Shown here: in pieces, positions 8,695 to 19,039 of the stretch | How the letters are laid out: every line of letters begins with the position of its first letter | Numbering within the stretch: the first letter of the stretch is position 1 | Origin: Advenella kashmirensis WT001 | Lineage (GTDB): Bacteria > Pseudomonadota > Gammaproteobacteria > Burkholderiales > Burkholderiaceae_B | Assembly (NCBI RefSeq): GCF_000219915.2 | Contig: NC_017964.1 | Location: 2,046,001 to 2,110,000 of the forward strand | Length of the DNA: 64,000 nucleotides | Direction: 5' to 3' | Notes under the pieces: generated by a model | What the model was told of the DNA's origin: nothing | Seen by the model: the letters and a program-made list of their open reading frames with translations, nothing else | Database searches by the model: none | Translations under genes and position numbers: made by a program

Positions 8695-9668
8695 ATGAAA
8701 TATACACTGACACGCGTCCTTGCCGCGACAGCGCTGATCTTTGGCACCGCCCAGGCTCATGCCCAATACCCCGAACATGCCATCAGTATGGTGGTGTCGT
8801 ATGCGCCGGGGGGTGGCACTGATTTGGTGGCGCGAGCTATCGCACCCTATATACAGAAGTACCTGGGTGAAGGCGCCAACATCGTTGTGCTCAATCGTCC
8901 CGGTGCCGGTGGCGCGATCGGCTTTTCGGAAATCAAGCGCGCCAAACCAGATGGCTACACCATTGGCTTTGTTAACACGCCAAATATGCTGACGATCCCG
9001 ATCGAGCGTAAAGCCAATTATCACTGGCGTGATTTTGATCTGATCGGTAACCTGATCGATGATCCGGATGGCTTTGCCGTTAGTGGTAAAGGCGATATCA
9101 AAACACTCAAGGATCTTGAGAAATATGCCAAGGAAAATCCGGGCAAGGTTACGGTAGGCACCACGGGCGTCGGGTCGGACGACCATCTGGCTATGATGAA
9201 ATTCGAGAAGCTCACCGGCACAACCCTCAATCACGTACCGTTCAAGGGAGCCGGCGAAGTACGTAATGCAATACAGAGCGGACAGATCATGCTGGCTGCC
9301 ATGAATGTAGGCGAAGTACTGGCCTATCAAAAGGGTGGCACAGATATTCGTTTGCTGGGATCCATGAGTGAGCAACGCAGTACGCTTGCGCCTGAGGTTC
9401 CCACCTTCAAAGAGCAAGGGTATGATGTCATCATGCGTCTTTAAGAGGTATTGCTGCGCCCAAGGGATTGCCGGAAGACATAGCGACAAAACTCAGGGTA
9501 GCGGTGCAGAAAGCATCAGCCGACCCGGAGTTCATTGCGAAAGCGAAAACCATGTTTGTGCCGCTACGCTATATGGACAACAAGACTTACCACGAAGAAC
9601 TTGATCAGGCCGAAAAGGATTTCAAGGCTTTGTGGAAGGCAAGTCCGTGGTCCGAGAAAGCACAATAA
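8695..9668 (+). CDS. Bug-family substrate-binding protein (one-base frame break near 9435)
   Basis: Periplasmic receptor with signal peptide ending AQAHA before QYPEH. Motifs VVSYAPGGGTDLVARAIA, VLNRPGAGGAIGFSE, RAKPDGYTIG and LNHVPFKGAGEVRNAIQSGQ are those of Bug proteins. The frame stops after QGYDVIMRL; the next frame begins SLRGIAAPKGLPEDIATKL, the normal continuation. One missing G (ATGGCGTCT read as ATGCGTCT) explains the break and gives 325 codons, a typical length. Position inside the hydroxy-acid cassette suggests it captures the substrate of the flanking dehydrogenases. Confidence 0.9.
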
Positions 9669-9683
9669 TCAGCGAGGGTGGTA

Positions 9684-10849
9684 ATGGCACGAACAGACCG
9701 GGCACTTTGTCTGGATGACTTTGAAGCGATGGCGCAGCGACACCTGCCCAGACCCATTTTTGAATATATACGGGGGGGTGTCGAGACCAACGCATCTGTT
9801 GATGACAATCGTCGCGCCTTTCAAGAATATGCATTCATTCCCAGGTCGCTGGTGGATGTATCGGCAATCGACACCACCGTCTCTCTATTCGGGCGGCAAT
9901 ACCGATCGCCGGTGGGCATCGCGCCCATGGGTCTGAGTGCGTTGTCTTCCTATCGGGGCGATCTGGTGCTTGCTCAGGCCGCTGCGCTTGCAGGCATTCC
10001 CATGATCATGAGCGGGTCCTCTCTGATTCGTTTGGAAGAGGTGGTGTCCATTGCGCCACAAACCTGGTTTCAGGCCTACCTGCCAGGTGATGCGCAGGAG
10101 ATTGCCAAGCTTGTTGACCGGGTCGCCCAGGCCGGGTTCAGCACGCTTGTCATTACGGTCGATACGCCTGTTGCGGCAAACCGGGAAAACAACATCCGCG
10201 CGGGGTTCTCTACGCCGCTGCGGCCCTCTTTGCGCCTGTTTCTCGACGGCCTGACGCATCCGCGCTGGGTCTGCAATACATTTCTGAAAACCTGCATCAA
10301 GCACGGCATGCCGCACTTTGAAAATAACTATGCAAGCCGCGGCGCACCCATTTTGTCGAAAAATGTATTGCGTGATTACTCGGATAGGGGGCATATCAGC
10401 TGGGATCATTTGCGTACCATCAGGAAGCAATGGAAAGGACAATTGGTCATCAAGGGGGTCCTGAGCAAACCGGATGCCGCCACAGCGATTGAGATCGGTG
10501 TTGACGGCATCATTGTTTCCAATCATGGCGGCGCCAGCTGGACGGCAGTATTTCCCCTTTGCGCGTATTGCCTGAAATTGCCGATATCGCCGGCCATATT
10601 CCGGTCATGCTCGACAGCGGGGTACGGCGTGGCACAGATGTCCTCAAAGCGCTGGCGCTGGGTGCGCGTTGTGTTTTTGTAGGGCGTCCTTTTGCCTACG
10701 CGACTGCAGTGGGCGGTCAAAATGGCACTAACAGAGCCATTGAATTAATAACCAGCGAAATAACACGAGACCTGGGGCTGCTGGGCGTGACTTGCGTGCA
10801 GGACTTGTCTGTTGACCATTTGCGCAGGCTATCGGGCATCAGAAGCTGA
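9684..10849 (+). CDS. FMN-dependent alpha-hydroxy acid dehydrogenase (one-base frame break near 10532)
   Basis: Family of L-lactate dehydrogenase LldD, glycolate oxidase and mandelate dehydrogenase. Visible: FEYIRGGVETNASVDDNR, SPVGIAPMGLSALS, TWFQAYLPGD, TLVITVDTPVAANRENNIR, LVIKGVLSKPDA and IIVSNHGG with the catalytic His. Right after SNHGG the frame is lost; one missing C (GGCGGCCGCCAG read as GGCGGCGCCAG) restores RQLDGSISPLRVLPEI and then MLDSGVRRGTDVLKALALGA, the FMN phosphate site. Corrected length is 388 residues. ATG 9684 is chosen because GCGAGGG precedes it. Acts with the neighbouring D-specific enzyme and Bug receptor. Confidence 0.9.
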
Positions 10850-10914
10850 TCCATCGTTGCACTTGACATGATCCAGATGCGGGAATAGAGTGCAATTTTT
10901 GGAGGAGACAAATC

Positions 10915-12233
10915 GTGTTATCACAATTGAAATTATCCCGCATCAGCCGGCTGTGTATCGGTGTTAGTGCTGCGCTTGCCATGAGCGCAGCCGTTGCCCA
11001 GCCCCAGGATGTCAAAGCCACCTTGACCTCGCTTAGCGAGTCCAAAGAAGTCAAGCGCTCATGGCGCCCTGGAAAAAGATCACGACCGGACCATTGAAGA
11101 CCTTCGCAGCATTACCGAAGTTGAAGCGCCGCCTTTCAAGGAAAAGACACGCGCTGAATATGTATTGAAGCGTTTCAAGGCGGTTGGTCTTTCAGATGCA
11201 GCGCTCGATTCCGCGGGCAATGTGGTAGGCATTCGCAAGGGAAGCGGCAAGGGCCCGATGCTGCTCGTATCGGCCCATCTTGATACGGTCTTCCCCGAGG
11301 GTACAGACGTTAAAGTCAAAGAGCAGGACGGCAAATTACTGGCGCCGGGTATCGGCGATGACACGCGCGGCATTGCCGTCCTCATTTCGTGGATCAAGGC
11401 GCTCAACGAACACAAAGTAAATACCGTCGGCGATATCATGTTTGTGGCAAACGTAGGCGAAGAAGGGCTGGGCAATCTGCGCGGCATGAAAGCGCTGTTC
11501 AAGGAAAACAAGAATATTGACGGCATGGTCGGGCTCGAACCCGGCGAGGGCGATAAAGTACTCACTCAGGCACCGGCAGCCATCGCTATGAGGTGTCGTT
11601 CAAAGGTCCTGGCGGACATAGCTTTGGCGCCTTTGGCAAAGTACCCAGCGCCATTCATGCCATGGGGCGCGCCATTGCTCACATTGGCGACGTTCAGGTT
11701 CCCACCGATCCCAAGACAACGTTCACAGTGGGCACCGTGGGCGGCGGAACGTCAGTCAATACGATCGCCGGCGATGCCAAAATGGCAGTTGACATCCGCT
11801 CTAACGAAACACCGTCGCTTCTGGAAGCTGAAAAGAACATTATGGCGGCCATTGAAAAGGGTGTAAGGCAGGAGAATGAACGCTGGAAATCCGAGGCCAA
11901 AATCACTTTCGACGCAAAATTGATTGGTGATCGGCCTGCAGGGAAGACGCCCAATGACAGTGTGATCGTCAGGGCGGCGCTGGAGTCAATTGCACTGGCT
12001 GGCGGCAAGGGCCAGACCAGAGCAGGCAGCACAGATGCAAACGTGCCAATGAGCCTGAATATTCCTGCGGTTATTCTGGGTAGCGGTGGAAAATCAGGTG
12101 GTTCTCACTCCCTGAAGGAATGGTTTGATCCAACTGACGCCTGGAAGGTTCGCAAATCAGCTTTACCACCGTATTGTCGCTGGTCGGCATTCAAGGGGTT
12201 AGCGAACCATTGTTGAAAAGCGCTGCAAAATAA
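10915..12233 (+). CDS. M20 metallopeptidase, exported (frame breaks near 11060, 11570 and 12148)
   Basis: Zinc amidohydrolase/peptidase like glutamate carboxypeptidase. The GTG start at 10915 follows GGAGGAGA and gives a signal peptide ending AAVAQ. Zinc motifs are spread over frames: LLVSAHLDTVFPEGTDV and GIGDDTRGIAVL, ANVGEEGLGNLRG, then GPGGHSFGAFGKVP of the dimerisation lid, and GSGGKSGGSHSLKEWFDP with the last ligand. Adding one G at 11570 and one at 12148 restores the frame; the first break needs a net two-base gain or one-base loss. The corrected end is SLVGIQGVSEPLLKSAAK at 12233. Last gene of the hydroxy-acid cassette; an amide or peptide precursor may be cleaved in the periplasm (inference). 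Confidence 0.83.
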
Positions 12234-12390
12234 CGGCCGCATATGGCGTGAACTGAAGAGAATGTGGCGGCAGTTCAAGCCCGTGGTATCCCGGATAATG
12301 TCGATACCCTGGCTTGGCTGCCTCTCGTACCTGAATCATGCCGGCATGCACTTTTTGCATACGAATCCACGAGAACCAGACGCTACCTTC

Positions 12391-13266
12391 TTAGCCTGCA
12401 AATCGATGTTCAGGCAAGCCTCGTACCCCCAAGCCGGAAATGGCGAACACACTACCACCCAGCACATTGTCTGTGGGGAAGCGGGCAAGCGGCGGTCTCG
12501 ACATGCAGGTCACATATAAAATATCCAGATTGGGCCCACCAAACATAACGCTTGTCACATTCTTTACCGGCATGGGAATGGTCCGATCAATGGTGCCGTC
12601 CGGACGATAGCGAACAAGATTTCCTTCATAGACTTGGGCGTTCCACAAGCAACCTTCCTCATCCACCGTCGATCCGTCGGACGACTTGAAGTGTTCTCCC
12701 TGCAACGTAGTAAACACGCGCTTATTCGATATATCGCCGGTGCGCTGGTCATAGTCGTAAGCCCAAATGTCGCCACACCAGGTATCAGAGAAGTAGAAAG
12801 TATTGCCGTCCGGACTCCAGCACGGGCCATTGGACACAATGATATTGTCTTCCAGTTTGTGGACGCTCATATCAGCATCAAGCCGATACAGCGCGCCATT
12901 GGGGCCTTCTTCCAGTGTGTCCATGCTGCCGAAAAGAAACCGGCCCTGTGCATCGACCTTGCCATCATTCAGGCGGTTATTGAGTCGTTCCGGTTCGGGG
13001 TCCGTAATCAATTGAACCTCGCCGGTCTCAAAATCCAGCGTATGAATCCCCCGCGCCAGTGAAACAATTGCGCCACCATTTTTGCGTAATGCCATAGATC
13101 CTATTTTTTGCGGCACTTGCCAAGCGCGGACTTCGTCTCCCTGAGCCGTTGCACGAAACACCCGGCCGTCTGCACTGTCAATCCAGTACAGGCGCTGTTC
13201 CTGAACATCCCACAGCGGACCTTCGCCCAGCGTGGTCTTGACGTCTACCAGCACTTCGATTTTCAT
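12391..13266 (-). CDS. SMP-30/gluconolactonase-family lactonase
   Basis: Six-bladed beta-propeller metal-dependent sugar lactonase of 291 residues. Metal ligands: Glu in TTLGEGPLWD, Asn in NNRLNDGKVDAQGRF, NGPCWSPDGNTFYFSDT, and Asp in FKSSDGSTVDEEGCLWNA. The end VFAISGLGVRGLPEHRFAG is the normal family C-terminus, so the gene is whole. The ATG at 13266 is preceded by AAGGAGAG. It is downstream of the fused permease on the same strand, so it probably opens the lactone of the imported sugar or sugar acid. Confidence 0.92.
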   Translation of the reverse strand: MKIEVLVDVKTTLGEGPLWDVQEQRLYWIDSADGRVFRATAQGDEVRAWQVPQKIGSMALRKNGGAIVSLARGIHTLDFETGEVQLITDPEPERLNNRLNDGKVDAQGRFLFGSMDTLEEGPNGALYRLDADMSVHKLEDNIIVSNGPCWSPDGNTFYFSDTWCGDIWAYDYDQRTGDISNKRVFTTLQGEHFKSSDGSTVDEEGCLWNAQVYEGNLVRYRPDGTIDRTIPMPVKNVTSVMFGGPNLDILYVTCMSRPPLARFPTDNVLGGSVFAISGLGVRGLPEHRFAG

Positions 13267-13352
13267 ACCTCTCTCCTTGGATAAATGAAGTTGGCTTCTT
13301 CTCTTGGTTTTCTGTTCATGTCGATCTTGAATGTTTGGCATTGCACCGTGCG

Positions 13353-15382
13353 CTATCTGGCCCGTTCGCGCAGCATTGCAACCGCGCCCAATAACACGAT
13401 GCCAAATAGAATAGGGCGCACCGCATAGGGTAAACCACTACCTGCGAGCAGAATTTGCAGGGTCGTCAGAAGCAGTACGCCGGCAAGAATGCCCAAATAG
13501 TGCCCGCGTCCACCAGTAATCAAACCGCCGCCGACCACAATGACTGCAATGGAGGGAAGCAGATAATCGTCACCCATTCCCAGGCTGGCCTGCCCGGAAA
13601 AACCGGTCAGCAGGATACCGGTAATAGCAGCACACACCGACGACAAGACATAAACCAGAATCAACACGCGGCGCGTGGACACGCCCGACAGATAGGCCGC
13701 GTTTTGATTACTGCCGGTTGCGTAGATATGGCGACCAAAGCGCGTTTTACTTAGCAGGAATACCGAGCCGATCACGAATATAATCAGCAGCACGATTACA
13801 GGTGTGATACCAGCAACCCGTGCTGTCATGAGCCAGCTTATCGACGGCGAAGGGAATGCGCTGGGTGTACCCCCTGAGTAGAGCAGGGCGATGCCTTGAA
13901 GGATACCATTGCTCGCCAGTGTGGCAACGATGGGCGAAATACCGAGAACGGCAACCATCACACCGTTACTTACCCCTATCAGTACGCCAATAAGTAAAAT
14001 CACCGGCAATGCATAAAGCAACGCCTCGTTGGAACCTGCGTTAATCCGGTAAACAGAATGCCTGACAGCGCAATGGTCCAGGGAATGGACAGATCCAGTC
14101 CCCCGGTGAAAACCACCACACCCTGACCCAATGCCAGGATAATCAGGAACGTTGATAAGACCAGCATTGAGTTCCAGTAAGACCATTCATATACATTGCG
14201 GCCCAGCAAAAACTGCGTGGCAATGAGCAGGATCATCAGTCCGGCGAGCGCGGGCAGTGATATACGAAGGTCCTTTTGATGCTTTTTGAAAAAACTGATG
14301 CGACTGTCCGGCAAGTCCGGGCTATTTCCACTTACATCTATGTATTTGGACTGTGGATCAAGCTGCGATGCAAGTCGTCCGTGACGCATTGCCCGCCATC
14401 GGTGTCCGAGCAGTCGGAGAAACTTTCTGAGTTCAGAATCCTTGCCAAGGCCTCCGATCATGACGGCAACGATCAATACGACACCCTGGGCGATGGTGGA
14501 GTAGTAAGCAGAGATATTAAACAACAGCAGAATATTGACAATCAGCATGAGCACAAATGCGCCAAGGACCGACCCCACTGGCCCGCCTTTGCCGCCGCCC
14601 AGACGGGTGCCGCCAATAACAATAGCGGCAAACACGGACAGCAGTAGTGAATTCCCGACTAGCGGATCACCGGCGCCGGTCTGTGCGCTAAGGAAAAAAC
14701 CTGCCAGGCCGTAAAACGCTCCAGCCAGCGTGTAAGTCAGTAAATAGCTGCGTCCCAGCGGGATACCGACAGCACGGGCTGCCTCGGGATTACCGCCGAT
14801 GGCATACAGATGCAGGCCGAACGGTGTTCTTTTTATCCACGCCCATACAAGGAGGCACAGAATGACGAGAAACACCGAGGCCGGAAACAGCTCGGGTAAC
14901 ACATCGCCCATCAGATAGGTACCAAGCGAAGTCGGGACGGTCCCACCGGGTGAGTTCATGATCAGTAACGTGATTCCCTGGATGATGAACATGGTGGACA
15001 GCGTGACAACAATGGGCTGAATCCTGGCATAGGCAACCAGTACGCCATTGACAAACCCGCAGCCTGCACCGACCAGTATTGCCAGCATAAACGACGCGGC
15101 AAAGGCTGCCGGGGTACTATCGTCAATATAACCAGCGGCAAGCATGACATTCACAAGTGAAATAATCGCGCCTACGGAAAGATCAAAACCACCGCTTAAT
15201 ATTACCAGTGTGCCGCCAAGGGCCGCCAATGCCAGTGTCGTACCTCCGCTGGCAAGCAATGACACGTCAAAATAACTGAAGCCGGCGCTGGTGGCGATAA
15301 TGATGGCGAGCAAGATCACAAGCACCACAAAGGCCGTGATCAGATTTCCATATTTGTGCAGCAGGGTGTATTGCTGATTCAT
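13353..15382 (-). CDS. Sugar ABC transporter, two RbsC-type permeases fused in one chain (frame break near 14035)
   Basis: Inner-membrane part of a ribose/xylose-type importer. The first half (MNQQYTLLHKYG onward, about 330 residues) is a full BPD_transp_2 permease with GGFDLSVGAI and AIGGNPEAARAVGI. After a cytoplasmic linker of about 60 polar residues a second permease begins (LLGRNVYEWSYWNSMLVLST, GGLDLSIPWTIAL, ATGSNQNAAYLSGV). The second copy is interrupted after TGLTQ; one missing base (GGT for GGGT in the gene sense) restores GSNEALLYALPV. Corrected total 676 residues, all in one frame. It starts one base after the ATPase gene stop. Such a fusion replaces the usual homodimer by a fixed heterodimer. 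Confidence 0.88.
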
Positions 15383-15383
15383 C

Positions 15384-16904
15384 TCACTGTGCTCCCGCCT
15401 GCCGCAGGTTCCCCATGGCAACGTCCATGATGCGGGTCTCGCCTATATCGCCTCCCGCTAAGGTTTCCCTGATTTCACCTTTGTACATCACATGTACGCG
15501 ATGGCTGAGGTTGACTACTTCCGAAATCTCTGTCGAATAGAACAGTACCGAGCCGCCCATTGCCGCGAAGTCGGCAATCAATTCGTACAACTCATGTTTT
15601 GTGCCGACATCAATGCCACGGGTGGGATCAAACAGCAGGAGTATGCGGCTGCGCGCCAGCAGCCATTTGGCGATGACAATTTTCTGCTGATTTCCACCGG
15701 AAAAAGAGGCGGCATCCATCCAGAGAGCTCGACGATCAAGCTCGATCCTGTTAAACACTTTAGCGGCCGACTGTGCTTCATTTTTTTCGTTAAGGGTGCC
15801 GTAGACGCTGAAGTGGTCCAGTACCGGCAGCGAAGTATTCTTCAGGCCGCTTTGATTCAGCAGCAGCCCTTCCGTTTTCCTGTCTTCTGGCACAAAACCG
15901 ATACCGATATTGGGTCTGATGGCATCTACTGGTGACAGTAATGTGAGCGGCTGGCCATCAAGCAGCAGTGTTCCCGAATCGGGCTGTTCAATGCCAAAAC
16001 ACAATTGAAACAGGTCAAGCTGCCCCATGCCCTGCAACGCAGCAACGCCAAGAATTTCGCCTTTTTTAAGATCAATAGTGATATCGTTCAACCGCGATGT
16101 GTGGACGTTTTTCAATGTCAGCACAGACTCATCCGTTGGGGGCAGTTGTTTCTTTGGGTATACCTGGGAAATTGAGCGACCGACAATGGACTCAACAACT
16201 TCGGTGTCCGAGAATGCATCGGCCGGGCGCGTAGCAACATGATGGCCATTGCGCAGAATCGAGAGATCATCACAGAATTCGCGTACTTCTTTCATGCGAT
16301 GAGAAATAAATATAATTGTCACACCCTCGGCTTTAAGTTTGCCGATAATGTCGCCCAGCCAGTTGACGTCCGACGCCGTGAGGGTGGATGTAGGCTCATC
16401 CAGCAGCAGGATCTGTGGCTGGCGAAATAGCGCGCGGGCGATTTCCAGTTTCTGTTGCAGGGCAAGATTGTAGCGGTTGACAGGCAGGTCCAAAGAAATC
16501 GGAAAATCCAGTTCGGCAAAATGCCGTTCCAACCGCTGGCGCAAAGCGCCGCGCTTGAGCATACCGGTTCGATTGGTTGCCGAGTAGGGCAGCATCATAT
16601 TATCGAAGACAGACAGATCAGGCAGCAGCGTCATTTCCTGAAAGGCAGTCTGTATCCCCGCTTCTTGTGCGCTGCGTGGCGAGACAAGCCGCGCCTGTTG
16701 ACCAAATATTTCAATCGTACCCATAGTCGGTGCAATCAGGCCCGACAGCAGTTTGACGGTGGTTGATTTGCCGGCGCCATTTTCTCCCAGCAACGCGTGG
16801 ACACGGCCGCGCGTGATTGTTAGGGAAACAGCGTTCAGCGCTTTTATCGGCCCGTAGTTCTTTGAAACATCCGACAGACGTAATGCAATGGCGGACTCAT
16901 TCAT
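15384..16904 (-). CDS. Sugar ABC transporter ATP-binding protein (RbsA/XylG type)
   Basis: Cytoplasmic ATPase of about 506 residues with two ABC modules in tandem. Module one: Walker A LLGENGAGKSTTVKLL, Walker B ILLLDEPTSTLT, with the LSGG-like motif replaced by YNLALQQKLEIARAL. Module two: signature FSGGNQQKIVIAKWL and Walker B LLLFDPTRGIDVGTK, with a degenerate Walker A (GVAALQGMGQLDLF), as usual in this family where only one site hydrolyses. I prefer the ATG at 16904 (MNESAIALRL) over a TTG three codons upstream. It works with the fused permease directly downstream and the binding protein upstream. Confidence 0.92.
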   Translation of the reverse strand: MNESAIALRLSDVSKNYGPIKALNAVSLTITRGRVHALLGENGAGKSTTVKLLSGLIAPTMGTIEIFGQQARLVSPRSAQEAGIQTAFQEMTLLPDLSVFDNMMLPYSATNRTGMLKRGALRQRLERHFAELDFPISLDLPVNRYNLALQQKLEIARALFRQPQILLLDEPTSTLTASDVNWLGDIIGKLKAEGVTIIFISHRMKEVREFCDDLSILRNGHHVATRPADAFSDTEVVESIVGRSISQVYPKKQLPPTDESVLTLKNVHTSRLNDITIDLKKGEILGVAALQGMGQLDLFQLCFGIEQPDSGTLLLDGQPLTLLSPVDAIRPNIGIGFVPEDRKTEGLLLNQSGLKNTSLPVLDHFSVYGTLNEKNEAQSAAKVFNRIELDRRALWMDAASFSGGNQQKIVIAKWLLARSRILLLFDPTRGIDVGTKHELYELIADFAAMGGSVLFYSTEISEVVNLSHRVHVMYKGEIRETLAGGDIGETRIMDVAMGNLRQAGAQ

Positions 16905-16970
16905 AGTGAGCAATTCCAGTATGTAGACGGATTGGACGCACGCATGGCATGCGCCTCATCCAGGCATTAC

Positions 16971-18097
16971 TTATTGTGTGTCTGGCTCTGACTTGAGTGC
17001 TGCGTTAATACCCAGCCCTTCAGTTTGCTCGGAATAGATCGAGGCAAACCAGCCTGGCTTGCTAACCAGTTTCGGAGAAAAAACGTTGCAGCCATCCTTC
17101 AGGTCTTTCCAGCTGCCGTCCTTACATAGTTTGATCGTTTCGTTGGTTACTTGCGGCAGGGGCAGTGTGATTTTCTGCGGGAACGTCTTGCCCTCGATGG
17201 ACTGCACCGCCAGCTTTAGCGCCAATGCGCCTGAATAGGGCGGAGAGGCATAGGAAATTCTAGGCGCACCAAGAGGACGATAACTACCGGTAGCACCATC
17301 CAGTTTTGTGTCGGGCGGGAGCATCTGCACGCGACCGCCGTTGGAGCCTTCACCGGCACATGGCAGCAGGTCTTTGGCGTCTTTGCCAGCTTCCAACTGC
17401 ATGGAATTTGCCGTGTAGCAGCCCACCTGAAGCCACAGCCCATCTATCTGGTCCCAGTTTCTGACGGCCACAATTTTTGACAATTCAGTTCGGGCAACGG
17501 CCTGGTTCCACATGCCAGGGGTCTCTGCACGATTTTCATCTCGGGGTGTTTGGCAAATACTTCCTTGGCCGCTTCGGTTCGATATTTATCCACCGATGTG
17601 CCAGGCACGCCCGTGAGCATAACAACGTTGCCTTTGTAATTCATTTTCTTGGCCAGCCATTCTGCAGTGACCCGCCCGGCCTCGTGCTGGTCGATGGCTA
17701 CGTTATGCGCACATGGTTCAGTGACCTCGCCATCGTAGGCAAAGATTTTTACGCCTTTATCGCATGCATTTTTGATCACACGGTTCAGTGCGGTAGGAGA
17801 GATCGGAAATACGACGATGGCTTCGGCGCCCGCCTGAACCATGGCGTTGATCTGCTGAATTTGTTTTTGCGCATTTTCCCCGGATACTTGCACCTGAAGG
17901 TCAACCTTATCTGCCAGTTCCGGTGTTTTGGCCATGGCTTTGACCATATTGGCCGCCTCCGCCTGCCAGTCATTTCCGATGAAACTCATGCTCAGATAGA
18001 TTTTGTGTTTTTTTGCCGCCTGAGCGTGCGTCACCGCACTCAGAGGGGCCATGGTCAACGCCAGCAGTGATGCCAGTAGTACAGATTTGGTTTGCAT
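16971..18097 (-). CDS. Periplasmic sugar-binding protein of the ABC importer (frame break near 17528)
   Basis: Receptor of the Peripla_BP_4 (ribose/xylose-like) group. Signal peptide ends AVTHAQA; then KKHKIYLSMSFIGNDWQAEA, the first strand and ligand loop, GAEAIVVFPISPTALNRVI and VAIDQHEAGRVTAEWLA. The first frame loses sense after PEMKIVQ; restoring one G (GTGGCAGAG read as GTGCAGAG) gives IVAETPGMWNQAVARTEL and the second lobe, ending at 16971. Corrected length 375 residues. First gene of the importer operon, divergent from the GntR regulator. Confidence 0.87.
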
Positions 18098-18180
18098 CTT
18101 ATGTCTCCGGTAAGATCCAACTTCAAATTGAACGAATATTATTTTTTCTTTGGTTTGCCCATGAATATCAGGCTATTGTA

Positions 18181-18195
18181 TGATCTGTGATCACA
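18181..18195. promoter_or_regulatory. Overlapping short palindromes, candidate GntR operator
   Basis: TGATC-TGT-GATCA (18181-18193) overlaps the perfect decamer TGTGATCACA (18186-18195), within the 160-base divergent region between the sugar importer and the gntR-type gene. FadR-subfamily GntR proteins bind short palindromes of this size. The assignment is positional. Confidence 0.35.
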
Positions 18196-18257
18196 CTATG
18201 TTTGGAAGTTAGCATGAGATTTGCAATACTGTCAATATTTGCGAGGGAAGTATTTCG

Positions 18258-18953
18258 ATGATGGAAATGAGCAATAAACTAAAAAAAGTAGATCGCAGCA
18301 AGCTCTCGGATCGGGTGCATAGTGAGCTCAGTTCTTTGCTGATTTCAGGTCAGCTTTCCCCCGGGGATATGTTCAGTTTGCGTGGCCTGGCGGACACGCT
18401 TGGAACAAGTGCCATGCCAGTGCGCGAAGCCGTAGGCAGGCTGGTCGCAGAGAGAGCGCTTGAGATTCTCCCGAACCGAGCCATTCGTGTACCGCTGATG
18501 ACGGTCAGTCGATTTCTCGAACTACGGACGATCCGTATTGAATTGGAGGGGCTGGCGACGGCGCGGGCGGCCGTCAACCGCAGCCAGAAACAGTTGACCA
18601 GGATGCAGGATATTCAAATGCAATTCGAGGTGGCCAGAAAAGCCCGCGAGCCAAACGGAAAAGCAGCTGTCAGATTGAACAAAAATTTGCATTTTTGCGT
18701 ATATGGTGCGGCAGGCATGCCTATCTTGTTCGACATGATTGAAGCGCTCTGGTTGCAGATCGGTCCGGTTCTTAATTACGATCTGGCGGTCAATTCTGAG
18801 AGGTTGGTTAATCGGCAAGCGCATATTCATCATAAAAATATGGTGGATGGGATCAAGATGAAGCAACCTGAATCGGCCCGTGCTGCCTTAGTGGCAGACT
18901 TAATGAGCGCCAGTGAATTGATCATACAAAAAGATGTACTCTCGCCGGGATAG
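18258..18953 (+). CDS. GntR-family transcriptional regulator, FadR/FCD subgroup
   Basis: 231 residues. The winged helix (residues 15-85) reads LSDRVHSELSSLLISGQLSP, then LADTLGTSAMPVREAVGRLV, the GntR recognition helix. The C-terminal FCD-type all-helical effector domain has RTIRIELEGLATARAAV and the usual His positions (FCVYGAAGMP, HIHHKNMVDGI). GAGGGAAG lies seven bases before ATG 18258. Divergent from the sugar ABC importer/lactonase operon, which it probably represses until the sugar acid appears (inference). Confidence 0.9.
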   Translation: MMEMSNKLKKVDRSKLSDRVHSELSSLLISGQLSPGDMFSLRGLADTLGTSAMPVREAVGRLVAERALEILPNRAIRVPLMTVSRFLELRTIRIELEGLATARAAVNRSQKQLTRMQDIQMQFEVARKAREPNGKAAVRLNKNLHFCVYGAAGMPILFDMIEALWLQIGPVLNYDLAVNSERLVNRQAHIHHKNMVDGIKMKQPESARAALVADLMSASELIIQKDVLSPG

Positions 18954-19039
18954 CCGGCATGCTTGCGCACTATTGGATTGCTGATTGATATGGCGTGGCC
19001 AGGCCATTACAATTGCCCCGAGACCAACCGGAGCACACC

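Noticed and set aside
18186..18195. TGTGATCACA as a CRP site
   Set aside because: CRP sites need a six-base spacer between TGTGA and TCACA; here the arms are joined directly, so a local GntR operator fits better.
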